Source of the DNA: Aurifilum marmelostoma
Taxonomy: Eukaryota > Ascomycota > Sordariomycetes > Diaporthales > Cryphonectriaceae
NCBI GenBank assembly: GCA_027559495.1
Contig: JAMXSV010000004.1
Coordinates: 3,213,001 to 3,277,000, forward strand
DNA length: 64,000 nucleotides
Direction: 5' to 3'
In this document: positions 1 to 13,400 of the stretch, piece after piece
Layout of the letters: the number at the start of each line of letters is the position of its first letter
How positions within the stretch are numbered: the first letter of the stretch is position 1
Position numbers and translations under genes: made by a program
Notes under the pieces: generated by a model
The model's input: the letters and a program-made list of their open reading frames with translations, nothing else
What the model was told of the DNA's origin: nothing
The model's database searches: none

Positions 1-352
1 TCCAAGGCAGTCGGTTGAAACTACTGGAAGACTTACCAGGACGTCGTGGACAAGAAGTTCTCCTTTTCTCTCTCGCCGTTTTGTGTCATGCGTCTCGAAT
101 TTCGTGCCAGGCTGGAAGACAACTTTCTCAGCAGCGACGACTCTCACGGAGTCCACAACCCTCTCCTCGAAAAAAAAAACAAGACACCTGATGAGAGAGC
201 GAAGAGCATTCAGGCCCTGACCTTTGATGTGAGACGTTCGGCGGCTGACTCGGGGAATCCTTTCGGTGACGGGATTGGTTCTTGTATGTGTGTGCGGCGT
301 GGCTTTGCATTGCTGGCTTTTTTTCTTTTTTTGTTTCATGATGCCGTTTTCT

Positions 353-356
<4 letters not shown>

Positions 357-383
<27 letters not shown>
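357..383. repeat. (CT)n microsatellite
   Basis: About thirteen CT units follow a T-rich tract. It is a simple dinucleotide repeat in non-coding DNA. Confidence 0.9.
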
Positions 384-962
384 TCCCTCCTTCTTCCGCA
401 GCCCTGCAACGCACACGGAGCAGGAAGAAGAAGCAAGACAGGTATGGTCTACGTGTATGCCCCAGGCACAACAGCACTGCAGCAAGTCAAGTTCCTCCTC
501 CTCCTACTCTTTTCTTTTTTGGCGAAGTATATGTATGTGCGACGAGGGGATTATACGGCATCAAGCACTACATGGGCCTGCAAACTCCCCCCCCTATGCA
601 CCGAGACAGAACCTCCCCGGGGGGGAAGGGGGGGGGGGAAGCGTTGGGTCTGACCAAGCCTCCTCGCTCCCCCTCAGACCCTTCTACAAGCCATCGAGAA
701 GGGACAGTCATGTGGAGGAGGAGGGAGAGGGGGGTTGGGTTGGGTTGAAAGGGGCGTCTTTCTCGTTCGTTCATTTACAGTGTGTGGCTTGTGAGGAAGG
801 GAGAGGTTTGAGGAGGGAGGGGGAAAAAAAAAGGGAGACGGGATAGAAGCCCTGGCGCCGCCGCCTACGACAGCGGCCGCGAGACAAGTTGGTATATGGC
901 GTGTGTTCACCCTGCTTCTTTTTTTTTTCCCCTCTCCTCTCTTTTGAGGCTTGCCTTGGTTT

Positions 963-990
963 TTTCTTCTTCTTCTTCTTCTTCCTCTTC
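963..990. repeat. (TTC)n microsatellite
   Basis: About seven TTC units followed by degenerate copies, in non-coding DNA. Confidence 0.85.
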
Positions 991-1593
991 TTTGAGCGTT
1001 TCGAGAGGGACTTGAAGAGAAGGTGTTGGGGCGGAGGAAGGGGGGAGGGGTTGGTTCTACAGGTCGTAGCCTGGGTGCTGTCTTTCTTGGTCCCTTGTGC
1101 CTTTATTCTCGACGACCTGGGAACGAGAGGAGAGAGGGAGAGAGATTTTGGAGGACTTTGATGGCCTGCTGTCTACGTTTGCCGCCTGTCTTGTCCTCTT
1201 CATTCACATGATCTCTTTTAAGAGGGGAGGCAGCGAAAGTGAGGTTTGGAAAAGGCGTCAATGTGGCTCGGGCCTTCAACCCTCTCCCCCAAGATCTTAC
1301 GTCCGTCCACTGCAATAGAATAGAGAAAAGGCCAGGTCCGAACGTGAGTGGTCTGTATGTTATCTTTGTTCATGTACCCTTCTCTGCAGACTGTTTGTTC
1401 GAAAGGCAGAGGGAGCCACCAGAGCCAGCCAGCCAGCCAGTCGGTCAGGTCTGAGACCTGGTGGGACACTGCCGGGTGGTGACTTACTTCTGTGCGATGG
1501 CTGCCTCTGGTCCGAGAGGTCAAAGAGAAGGTGTGCGGGAGAAAAAGACGGACGAGGGAGGAAGAGAGTGGACATCCACAGCCCCGCTGTGGT

Positions 1594-1634
1594 TGTGCGT
1601 GCGTGCGTGCGTGCGTGCGTGCGCGCGTGTGTGT
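1594..1634. repeat. (GTGC)n / GT microsatellite
   Basis: About seven GTGC tetranucleotide units run into a short alternating CG/GT stretch, an alternating purine-pyrimidine tract able in principle to adopt Z-DNA. Confidence 0.9.
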
Positions 1635-2437
1635 ACACATCAGCTACACGTTCTTTTTTCTTCTTTCTTTTCTCTCTCGTGTGGCGCTCAGTGGCTCAAA
1701 GCCAGCGCAAGGGAAGGGGGAAATAGAAAAAAGAAACAACGAAAGAATACACGGGCGCTCGTGCTCGTTTCGACCCTGTCTACTTCCCGGCGAAGGAAAG
1801 CAAGCAAGTAAGGGACTGTCTCCTCCAGATGACCTCTGTGTAGCTAGTGGAAGTGGCTGGAGCACAGGGAGAACCAAAACAAAGCTGATGCCTCTTTTTT
1901 TCCTTTTTTTTCTTCTTCTTCTTTTCTTTCCTTCTCGTGGTTGGCTGGGGCCAAGCCACACGAATATCTACCTGAGACAAGATCCAAAGCTCAAAAGAAA
2001 AAAGGGCCACGGAGGAAAGGGACCAGATTATCGCGAGGCTGACCTCGTGTGGCTTGGACCAAGCTGTACATGAGCTCCGGTTCCGACGTTTGGCGAGGCG
2101 GGCCGACGGATGATGAAGGGGGGGGGGGGATTTCCCTGGGATATGAGATGAATGGAATTCAAGACGGGAGGTGATGTCGGTGTTTATTCTTGGGGTACAG
2201 TACAGAGAGAGAGAGGGGAGAAGGAGAGCTGGTTGATCGATGTCTGCATCCGTTGCATCTATCTATCCGTACATGCATCCTCTACGCTCTCTGGTGGCCA
2301 CAATGGTCGACATGGTGACGATGACCACAATGCGATCAGTCAGGCCCGAGCAAGTGATTCAATTCATGACAGATCACAACAGCTGACGGACAGCGCAGCG
2401 GTCAGCCCCCCGGCGGACAAAGTCGACACGTACAAGG

Positions 2438-2466
2438 CACACACACACACACACACGCACACACAC
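2438..2466. repeat. (AC)n microsatellite
   Basis: Fourteen AC units with one CG interruption, in non-coding DNA. Confidence 0.9.
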
Positions 2467-4087
2467 CCCAAAATGTTGTCGCCCGTATTTCCTTGGATTC
2501 ATCTCCTCTCACATTCTCGGCCGGGACAACCAAGACCATTGCAGCCAGCCACAATATAAGAAACAAGAATACCCGAGAAATGAGAACCTGCGAGGTGCCG
2601 TCATCTCGACCACTGTCAGAAGCAGGCTTGGAGGTGGCTTCGGGCAAAATATCCCCTCGTTTGCCCGCAAATAGGAGAATAGAGAGAATAGATTATGGTG
2701 TGGTGCACAAGAAAGGTCAAAGCAAAACACAAAAAAAAGAAAGAAAAAAAAAAAAAAAGAAGAAGCAAAGACACCACCCCTTTCTCTCAAGGTGTGTGTG
2801 CTTCGTCCATCGTTTGGCAACCTTTTTTTTTTTTATCCGTGTGTTCGTGTTTCCGGCGGTAATGTCTCGAGAGAGAGAAAAAAAAAAAAAAAGTAAAGAC
2901 AAAGCAAGCCTTGATGACCTATGTCTTGGTCATCATGGTCTTTCCACCGGGTCACCACCATCCCACGTTTCTCCCCCCCACCCCCCTTACGACGACACAT
3001 ACTGATTCAAGAGGGTGGATTGTGTGGTCCTGTGCTGTTACTGCCGCTGCTACTGCTACTGCTGAGGAAACACAACGGAACGTGGACGGGTTCGGCGCCT
3101 TGCGACCGCGTACCTCGTCCTTCTCGTGGTGGTACATACGGGTACACGCTGGTGGCTTTTATCCCCCCCCCCCCTCGCCCGTTTTCTCTCCCTCGTGCAC
3201 GAGTTCCGTGCGCAACAGAGGTACAAGACGAGCAGACTGCTGGGTACCCGGATAGAGAAAGTCCCGTCCCCTTGGCTGTGCGCTCCTCTCTACGTTGATC
3301 TTCTTGCGTAACATTGTGAATTCGCAGCCAACCCACGGCTTCTTCACCGGCATTGTCCTAATTTCTGACTTCAAACTCTAGTGCCCATGCCTGAGTGAGG
3401 TGGGCCAGCGTAGCCTCCCTGCCGCAGGGGAGGTAATGATACCTGAGAGGAGAAGGGAGGAGGATACTGTCCATCTCACCTCAAAGGAAAGAGACCATTC
3501 TTGCTCTTTTCTCGGGGTTGATATGTTGTCGCTCTCCTTCTGCCGCCAACCATACCCGTCAACAAATACCTTGACCAACCCCCATGTGTACGGTAGTTCG
3601 CATGTCGTCGTCCGTCGCCAACGGCTCACAAAAGTACCGGGGTGTTGCCCATCCACCCCCCCCCCCCCCTTGGAGCGGCTGGCTGGCTGGCTGGCTGGGG
3701 CACCCTCAACCTGAACCCCCCCCCCCCTTATGCCCGCACACCAGTGTACTATACTTCTAGTAGACCCATCCCACCACATCCAAGATCCTGCTGACGGGGG
3801 AAGGGGGGGGGGGGAGGAGGAGGAGAACTGGGGAGAAAACCAGGGAAGAGGGGACAGGGCAAAGCGAGAGCGCGGAGAACCCGGCGCCAACCGATGCAAC
3901 AGGCCTTGCTTTTTTGCAACACGTCTTGTCCCTGTCGGCAATAAAGTTGGACAAGGGGAAGGTGTGTGTGGGCATACTTAGCATGTAGTAGTATCTTTGG
4001 AGCACACGTCTTGTGGATCCTTCATGGCTGTTTTTTGAGGAGAAGAGATGGAAGTACTGAGTGGGTGAGGCAAAGTTCGCTCACACA

Positions 4088-4125
4088 GTGTGTGTGTGTG
4101 TCTGTGTGTGTGTGTGTGTGTGTGT
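4088..4125. repeat. (GT)n microsatellite
   Basis: Interrupted GT repeat of about nineteen units with one CT unit, in non-coding DNA. Confidence 0.9.
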
Positions 4126-5374
4126 TGATTTCCAAGCCCAACAGAACTCTTTTGCCTGTTATATGTCGGGTCAAATTTAACCCCTATCAGAAACTTGCCA
4201 GAGGTGGATCTGTTTCGTTAAGAAATCTTTCTTTGGAAAACCCCCTGAGGGATATGTCCTGTCATTTCCCCTGCCCTGGCACGGCAGCCGTAGCACCTAA
4301 CCACCCCCCCCCCGGTTTCCCCCCCTGAGACCTGCTGCTTGCTGCTGCTTACGAGGATCTCGCTACCGCGATTTGCTTGTAAGGCTGGGGGTGTGGCTGG
4401 TTAAGTTTGTTTGGCTGAGCAGGGTTTAACACACGCTGTGTGTGTGTGTGTGTGGGAAAATGGCCTTTTATCCAGTGGGATGGTTTTGCTGGTGTTTCTC
4501 AATCCAGCTTTATTTAGAGACGACGGGGGCGTATGATGGACATTCCACCTCGAGAGGTGCTGAAACAGGGGGGGGGGCTCGGCTTCACCCAAGAGAATCA
4601 CGCTGCCATGTCTGGGCGGCGGTTGGGCGTCTAAGCTGAGAAAGAGAGGGGGGTTAGAGAGATAGTTCTGTTGTGGTGATGGTAGGCTGCCAGTGCCAAA
4701 CAAGACTTTTGCCGACACACCGCCACGGCGCATTCACAAAGATGCCTGGGTTAATTGGTCTTCTCGGATATGAGGGTCAGCGCCACAGCCGCGAACTCTC
4801 CGTGCTATCCTGACCGATGTTATTAATCCGGAAAACGGTAGCATATAATAGTACCACCATAGATTGTAGTACGTACCAAAGGTACCACCATTTCCTGAAA
4901 ACTACGCCCAGGACGAATGCGTTTAACATTGCGCAAACAGCGCCCCATCAGTCGTATCTGGTTGGATTTGTATTTTTCCTCTTCTCAATTTCCCCTCTCT
5001 TGCATCTCCTCCCCCCCCTTCGGTTTCGTGTTCTGCATTGCGAGAAGGAAGGGGGGGGGGGGGGGAGACAGAGAAGGTGGGCAGCCCTGCGGTGGCAACC
5101 CTCCGAAAAAAGGCCCTTTCATTTTGTGGTACCAAAATATCACACTGTGACCAGATGCGCCTGTGTCATCTCGATGAGATGAAAATGACGAAATACGAGA
5201 TGAAATCCTGTCCTGACGGCTGTAAGTAGTATCCTCACCGGCCGCGAAGATCCTTCATCATTCGCCAGGCCGTACTGCGTAGGTGAATACATACTTACCA
5301 CAAAAAGTATGTCCCATAATGGAGGTAGTAGCAGCCCACACAGGGCGACAATAGGCAATTAGAAAGTGTGTGAG

Positions 5375-5399
5375 AAAAAAAAAAAAAAAAAAAAAAAAA
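5375..5399. repeat. Poly-A run of 25
   Basis: Twenty-five consecutive A residues. No retroposon body or target-site duplication is recognisable beside it, so it is treated as a homopolymer tract. Confidence 0.8.
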
Positions 5400-8300
5400 G
5401 CTTGCCCGTCTGCCCTCCTCGGAGTCAGTCTCCTGATCAAGGATAGCCTCATGCGCTAGACATTTTGACGCTCGAGTAAGTCTGAGTAACTGTACTATGT
5501 ACTGTAGTATTCATCGTACCCGATACTCCGCACCGCCGCTCTTTTGCAGGTTTTGTCGTGTGCATATGTCGTAAAGGTGGCCTCACCGCGCCTGCTACAA
5601 GTGAGGAGCGGCCAATGATCACTTCATAGCCTGTTGATTTGCCAGCGTAAGCGTGTGTGCCCGCCGTCTGCCCGCTGGCTCCGGCGGTCCTGGGGTGTGA
5701 AATCTTAAGTCCTGGTCTTGCTGCCGTCACAGAGCGGCATTGGCAGGGAACTTGGGCATATGCAGGTGTCCAACTTCCGCTGCAGCTTGCATTACGATGC
5801 GATGTGACCTATACACAGTACCAGCTTGCGAGAGGGGGTGTACGAGTAACTGAATCCTCACTTGGTTGGCTTGCAGGTGCCGCCCAGGGGCGGATGTGCT
5901 CACCACAGTATGCACCATTTGGGAGCTGTCAGTCTGGCGCGTGGACCATGATGTTTCGTGTCGTGCTTCTTCTCTGCGGTTCTGTCTCGTGGGGGCCCTT
6001 TCTGCGGCTTGCTGTCCTCCGCGAGCGATACGCCTGACCAAGTGCCCCCACCCACACCCTCCGCCCACAATCCGAACGACAAGACGAGGCGTCCTGCATC
6101 TGGTGGCGCGCTTTGATGTTCACTCCTTTTTTTTGAACACAAGTGCCTCCCGTCGGCGTCCTCTACGCTTTTAGTGCAATCCGTCATCAACATCATGCAC
6201 TCCGCGATGTCCGAGAGAGGCCCTTGACGTAGCGCCGTGGGTCATATCACCGCTTTGGCTCGTTGAGCCGAGGGCTTCGTAAGGGAGGTACCATAGCTAC
6301 TCCCACCAAACTTGCTGTGTGGTACATACCGCCCAAATTCGTGCTCCCTCCATCCTGTTTTGCTCGAGGATACACTCTGAGCTACTGGGAGCCGAGAGGA
6401 CCTCGCCCGAGCTCGTGATGAGCTCGAGGACGGGGCCAGCAGAGCAGGCATGACTCGGCCAATAAGGAGATACTGTGGTACTAATGCCTTCGAATTGACA
6501 ACCTTTGTGGAGTAGAGGTTTAGCTTGGGCGTGATGAGGAGCCTGGGCGGCCTACGCGCGACTCGTCCATGTTGCGCTACCAGTCCCGAGTACGGTAGCC
6601 TCATTCTTCATTTGATGACCAAGAGGCAGCAGCCAGAAAAAAACTCGTACTAGTAAGGCGGAGTTCCGCGAGGCCGTCGCGGTCCAAGGTCAAATCATTG
6701 TCGAGGACATCCGAGGCTTTTTCGTATGGCCGACCTAGGCATGTGGCCATCACTAGACTGAGATTCGGAGGGTTAATGTGATGCTAAGGCGCGTCGTAGG
6801 CAGCCTGCAGCCTGCAGATGGTGTGTTATGGTAGGTCGTGCAGCATACTGTAAAGGGGTGTGGTGGTGGTGGTGGCGCAACTGGGGCACTCGTTGCGATG
6901 CTTCTGTTCCTGTCGGCTCTGCTTAGTTTTGACTCTACCCTAAATCTGAAGTCATCCATAATTTTTTTTTAATTTTCCTTTTTGCTCCTTCCCCTGCCAA
7001 CCAAGATGTCGCTTCAGATGGCGCACATGACAGCAGGCTGGACACAGGATATCGCCCCCGGGCCTGGACTCCCTGGGGTTCGCGCAGTACGCATCGACTC
7101 TCTTCGAGGCCAAGACCCAAGCTCTGGTGGGTTTCACGATGATCTGCCAGTGGATTTCCGCGAGGGCGGACCTGTGGCCCTGCTGCCAAGGGGGTGCCAG
7201 GGTCGCAGAATCAACAAGGCCGGCCCTGCGACCTGCTGTCAACTGCCGTTCTGGGGGTGGGACACAAACCCTGCAGCCGCTGTGCATGACCAGGCATCGT
7301 CAGCACGGGAGGAGGCGAGGCTCGAGGGTGGGAACCCCATCGCACAAGGTGGTGTCGAGCAGTCGCAGGTCCAACCTATTCAAGCCATCATCATCTGCCA
7401 ACGAATAGTGGCGGCGCCCTTGCGCTTGAGCCACAACGTACCAGTATCTCTGGCAGCATTGGTCGATATGAACAGGCGCCATTTCTGCAGACGGGGTGCT
7501 GGAGGGGACCAAAAAATTGTGGTACAGTGATCGAGGTGGTGTCCTCCTATTGTACGTGCAGTCATCGTGTGGGAAAGTCGGCCTAATGTTGGTGCATGTC
7601 GAGGGTGTTGTAAATCGAGCTAGGATAGTTCTGTGAATCTGCAGCCACTGGCCCGCTGTGAGATCTGTGGCAGGTCCCGCACCTGCTGCTGCGGAGTGAA
7701 GAACTATCGTGGAGTCAGGCCAGGATGCGGAATACCCTCCCTGCCTGGTCATATGCTCACTAGGATCCGTGCCGGGGTGGAGGGGGGGGGGACATGATCC
7801 ATTCCTCTTGACGACGGCAGACCTAAATACGGAATGAATGAATCACCTATTCTGCTGGTCGGACAGCGTGACACAGTTCTCCTTCTGGTTGGAGAGACTT
7901 CTAAGACGTGTTGAACTGCTCGCTGATGCTGAGCCGGTGAAGCGAAGGGGGAGAGGGTGATTTTGGGGCTGAAGCCACACATAGCTGTCAAAAGCGGCTT
8001 GAAAGAGGTGGGGATGTACATCTGAGTGGCGGCCACGTACTATGTAGCTCGACATTCTAGAGTAGGGGAACGGTCAGCAGCAGACAAAGCTGATTGGGGG
8101 TCCCTCCGACCGCGAAACAGGCCTTGACATGTGTTGTGAATTGTGGCTCACGCAAGTGCTGGCGCTGCCTCGTCGGCGAATCGTCCGAATGGACATCAAA
8201 GCCGATGGCGGTGTCAGCCGAGTTCCTGTAAGAGGTACGAGATTAAGTATTTGTATTTGTTAGTTTGTTCGTTTGTATTGTAGTATATTTGCATACACCA

Positions 8301-10460
8301 ACATGTACGCGCGCATTGTGAGGGGGTGTGCAACCGTAGTCGATATTCCGTGTCGACTTGGTTACCTACCGTGTAGAGTAGTAATATGTAGTGCAGTACA
8401 CACTACTGCGATGCATGGATAGATAGCGTCGAGGTCATCTCATGTGGCCCTACAGGCGTGTGGGAGTCAGGGGCCCCTGAAGCGACAGGGCAATGAGGAA
8501 CCTCACGGCCACAAGGGTGTGGGGTGAGCAGGGGGACTCACCCTCCCTTCCCCCCTCCCCAGCTACGGAAGCACCACACCTTGTTCTGCGGTCGGCGATC
8601 GTAGTAGCATCTGTGTACGTACTAGAATGGGTGTGCGCGGGAAGACATCCTTGGGGGTGGTCTTGACGGGCTGACAGCTGGGGCCGGCGTGCCTGGCGTG
8701 CCGTGCTTCCCTGTCGACGACCCAGACGGTCGGTATCGTGAGCGGGTGCAAGACCCCTGACAGACAGGCACCGTTGTTCGTGAGACGAGGACGGCGTGGT
8801 CACTTGTGGTTGACACGAGCCGACATCATCTTCTGGTCTTTGGTCGTGCGAGGCCCACCGGTATTGCTCTGGCACCACCACCACGGCTGACGGGACAGCA
8901 TGGAGAAAACGGTGCATGAGCTCGAAGTGGAGAAGCTGCACCCAGCCACCCTCCTTGAAAACCGAATAGCCAAGGACTTGTGGTCCAAACAGAGAGACAG
9001 AGGGGGAGAGACAAGGCACAGCACCGGCCATGGTCGATATATCTGCTGGCCGTCGTGATCATTCATTATCCCTCCCTTCATTGGGGCGTCTTGCTGCGAT
9101 GTAGTAGTAGCCCCGGGAGAAGATCTGCCGTCCCTCCCATCCAGAAGGGCAGGCTTCCAGAAGCCTGCAGCCTAGCAAGAGACCACCCGCTGCGACCGTG
9201 GAAGCGACAGCGACCCTGTGACCGGTACCTGCAGCTTGTCTGTCGTAGTGCATCTCGACAAGGACCCCTCCAGCCGCGTCGCACCCAGGAAGACTGCACA
9301 TAATCGAGCCCGTACTCTGGTCGATCAGCGCCGTACTGCAACAAACAGCAGAATACAACAGCCACAGGTCACGCGTCCGAGCAGAGGAGAGATAGCTGCA
9401 GGTAACATATCTCCGTGTCCAGCGCGGGCACATCTTCAACCCGGGCAACTCGGTGCAGAGTTGTAACAACCGAACCCCCGAGAGTCAAGAGATGCTGACA
9501 GGTACTGCGGTCACTGGAACTATGGCATCTTGGGTGGGTACGCAGAATCCTCCCATGCACCGTACAATGTGGTACGAAGTAGTCGCATAGTGCTACCACA
9601 CGCCACCACCATCGCACCAGATGGCCATGATTGACAAAGTGCGACCTGCGATCCATCTTGGCCACTTTGGGAGGTCGATGCGAATAGCAACCTCGCTGAC
9701 CTTTGGCACTCGGGCCAGCTGGCACGACTCGAAGTCCCGCTCTCGAAAGGCTGATACTGTGATTTCAGAGATTTGTTCCACCAGAGGACCACCTCGGTGG
9801 AGCTGTTCGAGACCTCAGCCGCTGGGGCCAGGCTCCAGCGATCTCCCTCTTGGCGTGGTTGATATGGTACCATCGTTAGAGATGCCCTATCATTATGGTA
9901 GTCGTCCTGCCTGCAGCGCAACAACCTCTTGTATGTAGGACGGTCATCCAGGCACAGCATTAGCCCACTTCCAGCTGTTGACCCAGATGGATCGTTGTGA
10001 TGAAGCTAGTGAAATGAAGAAGGGGCAAATAAACCCAAGTAATGAAGAAGAAAAGAAAAAAAAATCGTCAAGTTCAATAAATAGAAGACAAGATTTGAAG
10101 GAAGGGGAAAAAGGTGGACCAGAATACCTTCGCATAGTGTGTCTCCAATGAGGTGAATGACCCCCACCCTTTTTCTTTCCATCTTGGCAAGCACTATGTA
10201 ATAATATCGAAGTATTATACTGAGGTAGGCGCTATGGGAGATGATGAGCTAGCAGAGAGAAGGTGTGCTCCCTGGCTCGTACCTGCTCCTCCTACTGAAC
10301 CAAACTGTGGTGCTCCTGCTGTTCCGTGACGCATAGTACCCTGATACTGTGGCACTGTGGTAGCTCGACAGCGCACTGACCCCTGGCTGACTGGGGTGGA
10401 TGGGGCGGTGAAAACCCTGTTAAGATTTGCCCTTGCCACCCCTGTCAGCGCCACTGTCGT

Positions 10461-13400
10461 ATCCCTGTGACAAGACAGAAAAAAACGCGCGCACACCAGA
10501 AGTCAAGTCCAGGGGGTGGGTTGGTCACCCCTAGTTCCCAACTCAGCTCGCACCCCCTGCCCCCATCCCCCGGCGTCGTCACAAATCCCAGTCCCGTCTC
10601 CCCCCGGTTTCTGCCAGGTCCTTCCACCTGCACCTGCAGAATTTCATCAACTGGCATCTGAAATTTTTACGACGACCACCACCACCACCTCTTCTCCTGT
10701 CGCTGTCGTCGTCGAGACCAGAAATCCTTCGACCTCATCCTCCTTTCGACTCACTCTTCACCGCTCAATACCATCGAGAAGGATCAGCAGCAAATAGTAC
10801 CACCCAAAGGGCTCGAGCAGGGTTGTCTTGACTTTTTGTGAACATTCGACCGCGCAAGGTTAGTCAGGCACCATTTTACCGTCCAGCAGTCCCTGTCCTG
10901 TGCCCTGGGCCCTGGACCCAACCTGGCCCTGGCCTGCCCTGTCCTGCCCCAGCTCCAGTACCTTGTCCCCTGTCTGTCCCTTCCCGAGGCCCTGGGCCCC
11001 GTCGCGGTCGCGTCTCTCAGCCGGCCTCACCACCATCGTGACGGCTTCATCAGTACAGCCATCAAGCGGCGCGGCACGGCACGACAGGTATCTAGACTCT
11101 AGAGAGCACTTTAACATGATCTAGGCGAAGACGAGAGAGAGAGGTGACGCCACCACCACCATCTTTCCCTCAGTGTCTCCCCCCTCCCCTACCCAACCCT
11201 CCTCCGACACAAGAAGCTCAGTGGTGCGCCCTCTGGGAACTGCCACTACCGCAACGACCACTACCACCACCGCCAGCCAGACATCCGGGGTTATCTCGTC
11301 CCATGGTCGTGTTTGGCTCTGCCTTGATTACCCCAACCAACACCTAAATCTCTATTCTGCACCGACGCCTCGTGCCCTTTCTTGTTCGCCGGGGCTTGGA
11401 GCTCCGCCGTTGAACTTGTCAATCTTTTAGCCTGGACTGCACTGACTTTCGCATGTGTTCGACCGTACCCAGGATCACTCTAGCACCGTCGCAACGGCTC
11501 CGGACCACGGTCACCCCTGTCGCCCACGGTTTATCGTGTATTCTCATTGTTGGACGTCGGATTTCCTCGACAGACAACATCCTCCTCGTCCTCATCCGCC
11601 GTGCAATAATTACCTCGCATCTCGACCTGACACTCTGAATCGGGGCCTCTCTGCAAGGAGCGACAAACCTACAAAGATTGACTCTCTGTGCTACCACAAC
11701 CTTGTTGAGGGCGTTGGCCGAAGAAACAAACCGCGGCTGCTATTCGGATAAGCAGTCCTCGGACTTTCGACCAGTCAGTCGACAGGACACGTTCAGGTGG
11801 CCCGTCGTACATCAAACCCGGGACGAAAAAGAAGTGAAGGAGAGGGCAGAAGAAATCAAGGAAGAGCAAGGCGCAAGACAAGCCACAATCTTCCGGGCGG
11901 CGCGTCCCACAGGCCTCGTACACACACGACTTCGAAAGAGTTCAGCAGATTCCCAAGCTCTGTCTGACAACAACAACAAGACCGGGGACCATATATCTCC
12001 CTCCGCTGCTGCTGAGCAGACCTGCTCCTCTGCACAACAGGTTGACATTCACTCGACCTGATCTGCGACATCTCGCCTGATTCTTCCGTGTCTGACTGAT
12101 TTTGTGCGGACAACGAGTACGAGTCCTACCACTCAAAAAGAAACCGACGAGTGTGTCACTCTTCATTTACTTGTTTGGTCATTCGCGCCTTGACAGTAAT
12201 CAAGGTATGTCTCTTTCCCATCTTCTAATCACACACCTAATTCCTGCTTGCTGCTGTTCCCTTCTCGTTTCTGCCTCGCTCATCCACGATATTCTTTTTT
12301 TCTTCTTTTTTTCCCCTACGCACAGGGACGTGTACTATGTACGCGACGCCCTCCCCCAACCCCTGTCGGTATACCCTGGCAGGGTGTTCGTCAAGCCTTC
12401 TCCAGTCACACTCCGTCCATATTCCATCCTTTTTTATTTTGTCAGCTCTTGTCCAGGGTGCCCACCACTGTGAAAAGCAGATCAAGCTTCTCGTACAGAT
12501 TGATGGTACGGCGCGAACGCACTGGTGACCCCAGCCCCCCCCCCTCCCCACTCTCCTTAATAACATTGCCCTCCAAGCGGGCGCCGTGGCGGCCCACACC
12601 TAGCAAGCCACCTTGGAACAGGTCGTCTGCCCAAAAGTCTCAATCCCCTATCATTACACCGAGTACCCGCCCGTGTGAACAAAGTACTTTACTATACACG
12701 GTACTTTTCTTCCTCCGAGGTGGCCAACCTGAATCCTTCATCAGCCTTCAGGCTGCCACTCAGATTCTACAAAGAGTTCGCCCGTCCCCACCACTTCAAG
12801 TGTCGATTCCCATCACCCCGTCCCGGGCTGGACAGACGTTCCTTGTCTTTTCAACCTTTAACCCCCCGGACTTGCGTCATCCTAAATCTGGTCTCGTTCA
12901 CACTACCTTTTCCATCATTACCTGGCATCTACCCAGCTACCCCATACTGGCACTGCGCATGCCAGTTCCTCTGCTAGTATAAGGGTCTGTTCTGCCCCCC
13001 CCTGACCATGTCCTGCTGGCCCCGGGCATGCGACCCATGTCTTTGCAGTCCCTGTTCTCTCCAACCCCAGGCAGACATTCGTTCTTGCATGCTGCTGTGC
13101 CGGCTACGTCACGGCCGTCATTCTCTCTATTGTCTATTTCATTTTATTTCGTATACTCCTCAAGAGAGAGCATCATTGCTGACGGCGCTCCAGTAGAGAA
13201 CGATTAGTTATCCTGATCGTCTCAGTGCATACAGAGCAGAACGCAGCGACACACGTCTTGCGACCATCTCGACCTGTAACACGCTGACCCTGCGCGGCTC
13301 GTCCCGTGACCTCTTGTCTGCGCTGTCCACCTCGCTAGGGTGTCACCCTGTCTGCCATCGAGGTCCTCCAGGTCTATTATCACGTGGCCGCCAGGCTGGT

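Larger units (their letters stand above)
1..3383. other. Gene-free low-complexity DNA at left edge
   Basis: I see no supportable gene here. Open frames of up to about 270 codons exist on both strands, but they run through mononucleotide, CT, TTC, GT and AC tracts, use codons randomly and show no domain. The stretch holds many poly-C/G, poly-A and poly-T runs and several microsatellites, listed separately. The first 50 bases could be the end of an exon of a gene to the left, but no reading frame is convincing. Confidence 0.6.
3384..10460. other. Intergenic DNA, no gene recognised
   Basis: Base composition is more even here than in the flanking stretches, yet none of the open frames (the longest about 190 codons, for example 6982-7530 + and 8450-9031 -) shows a known domain, biased third positions or plausible intron joins. 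No transposon protein, long terminal repeat or tRNA is visible. Repeats include GT tracts at 4088-4125 and 4436-4454 and a run of 25 A at 5375-5399. Short words such as GTAGTAC and GTACTAT recur. Confidence 0.55.

Noticed and set aside
46..846. 266-codon open frame at the left edge
   Set aside because: It passes through CT, T and G runs, needs a non-ATG start and has no domain or codon bias.
5288..5299. U1 snRNA-like start ATACTTACC
   Set aside because: Only nine bases match and no Sm site or stem-loops follow.
5375..5399. Poly-A run as the tail of a retroposon
   Set aside because: No element body, reverse transcriptase fragment or flanking duplication could be found.
6982..7752. Overlapping open frames of 150-182 codons on both strands
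   Set aside because: Neither strand shows family motifs or plausible exon joins; overlap on both strands suggests chance.
8450..9031. 193-codon minus-strand frame
   Set aside because: No recognisable domain, and composition like the surrounding non-coding DNA.
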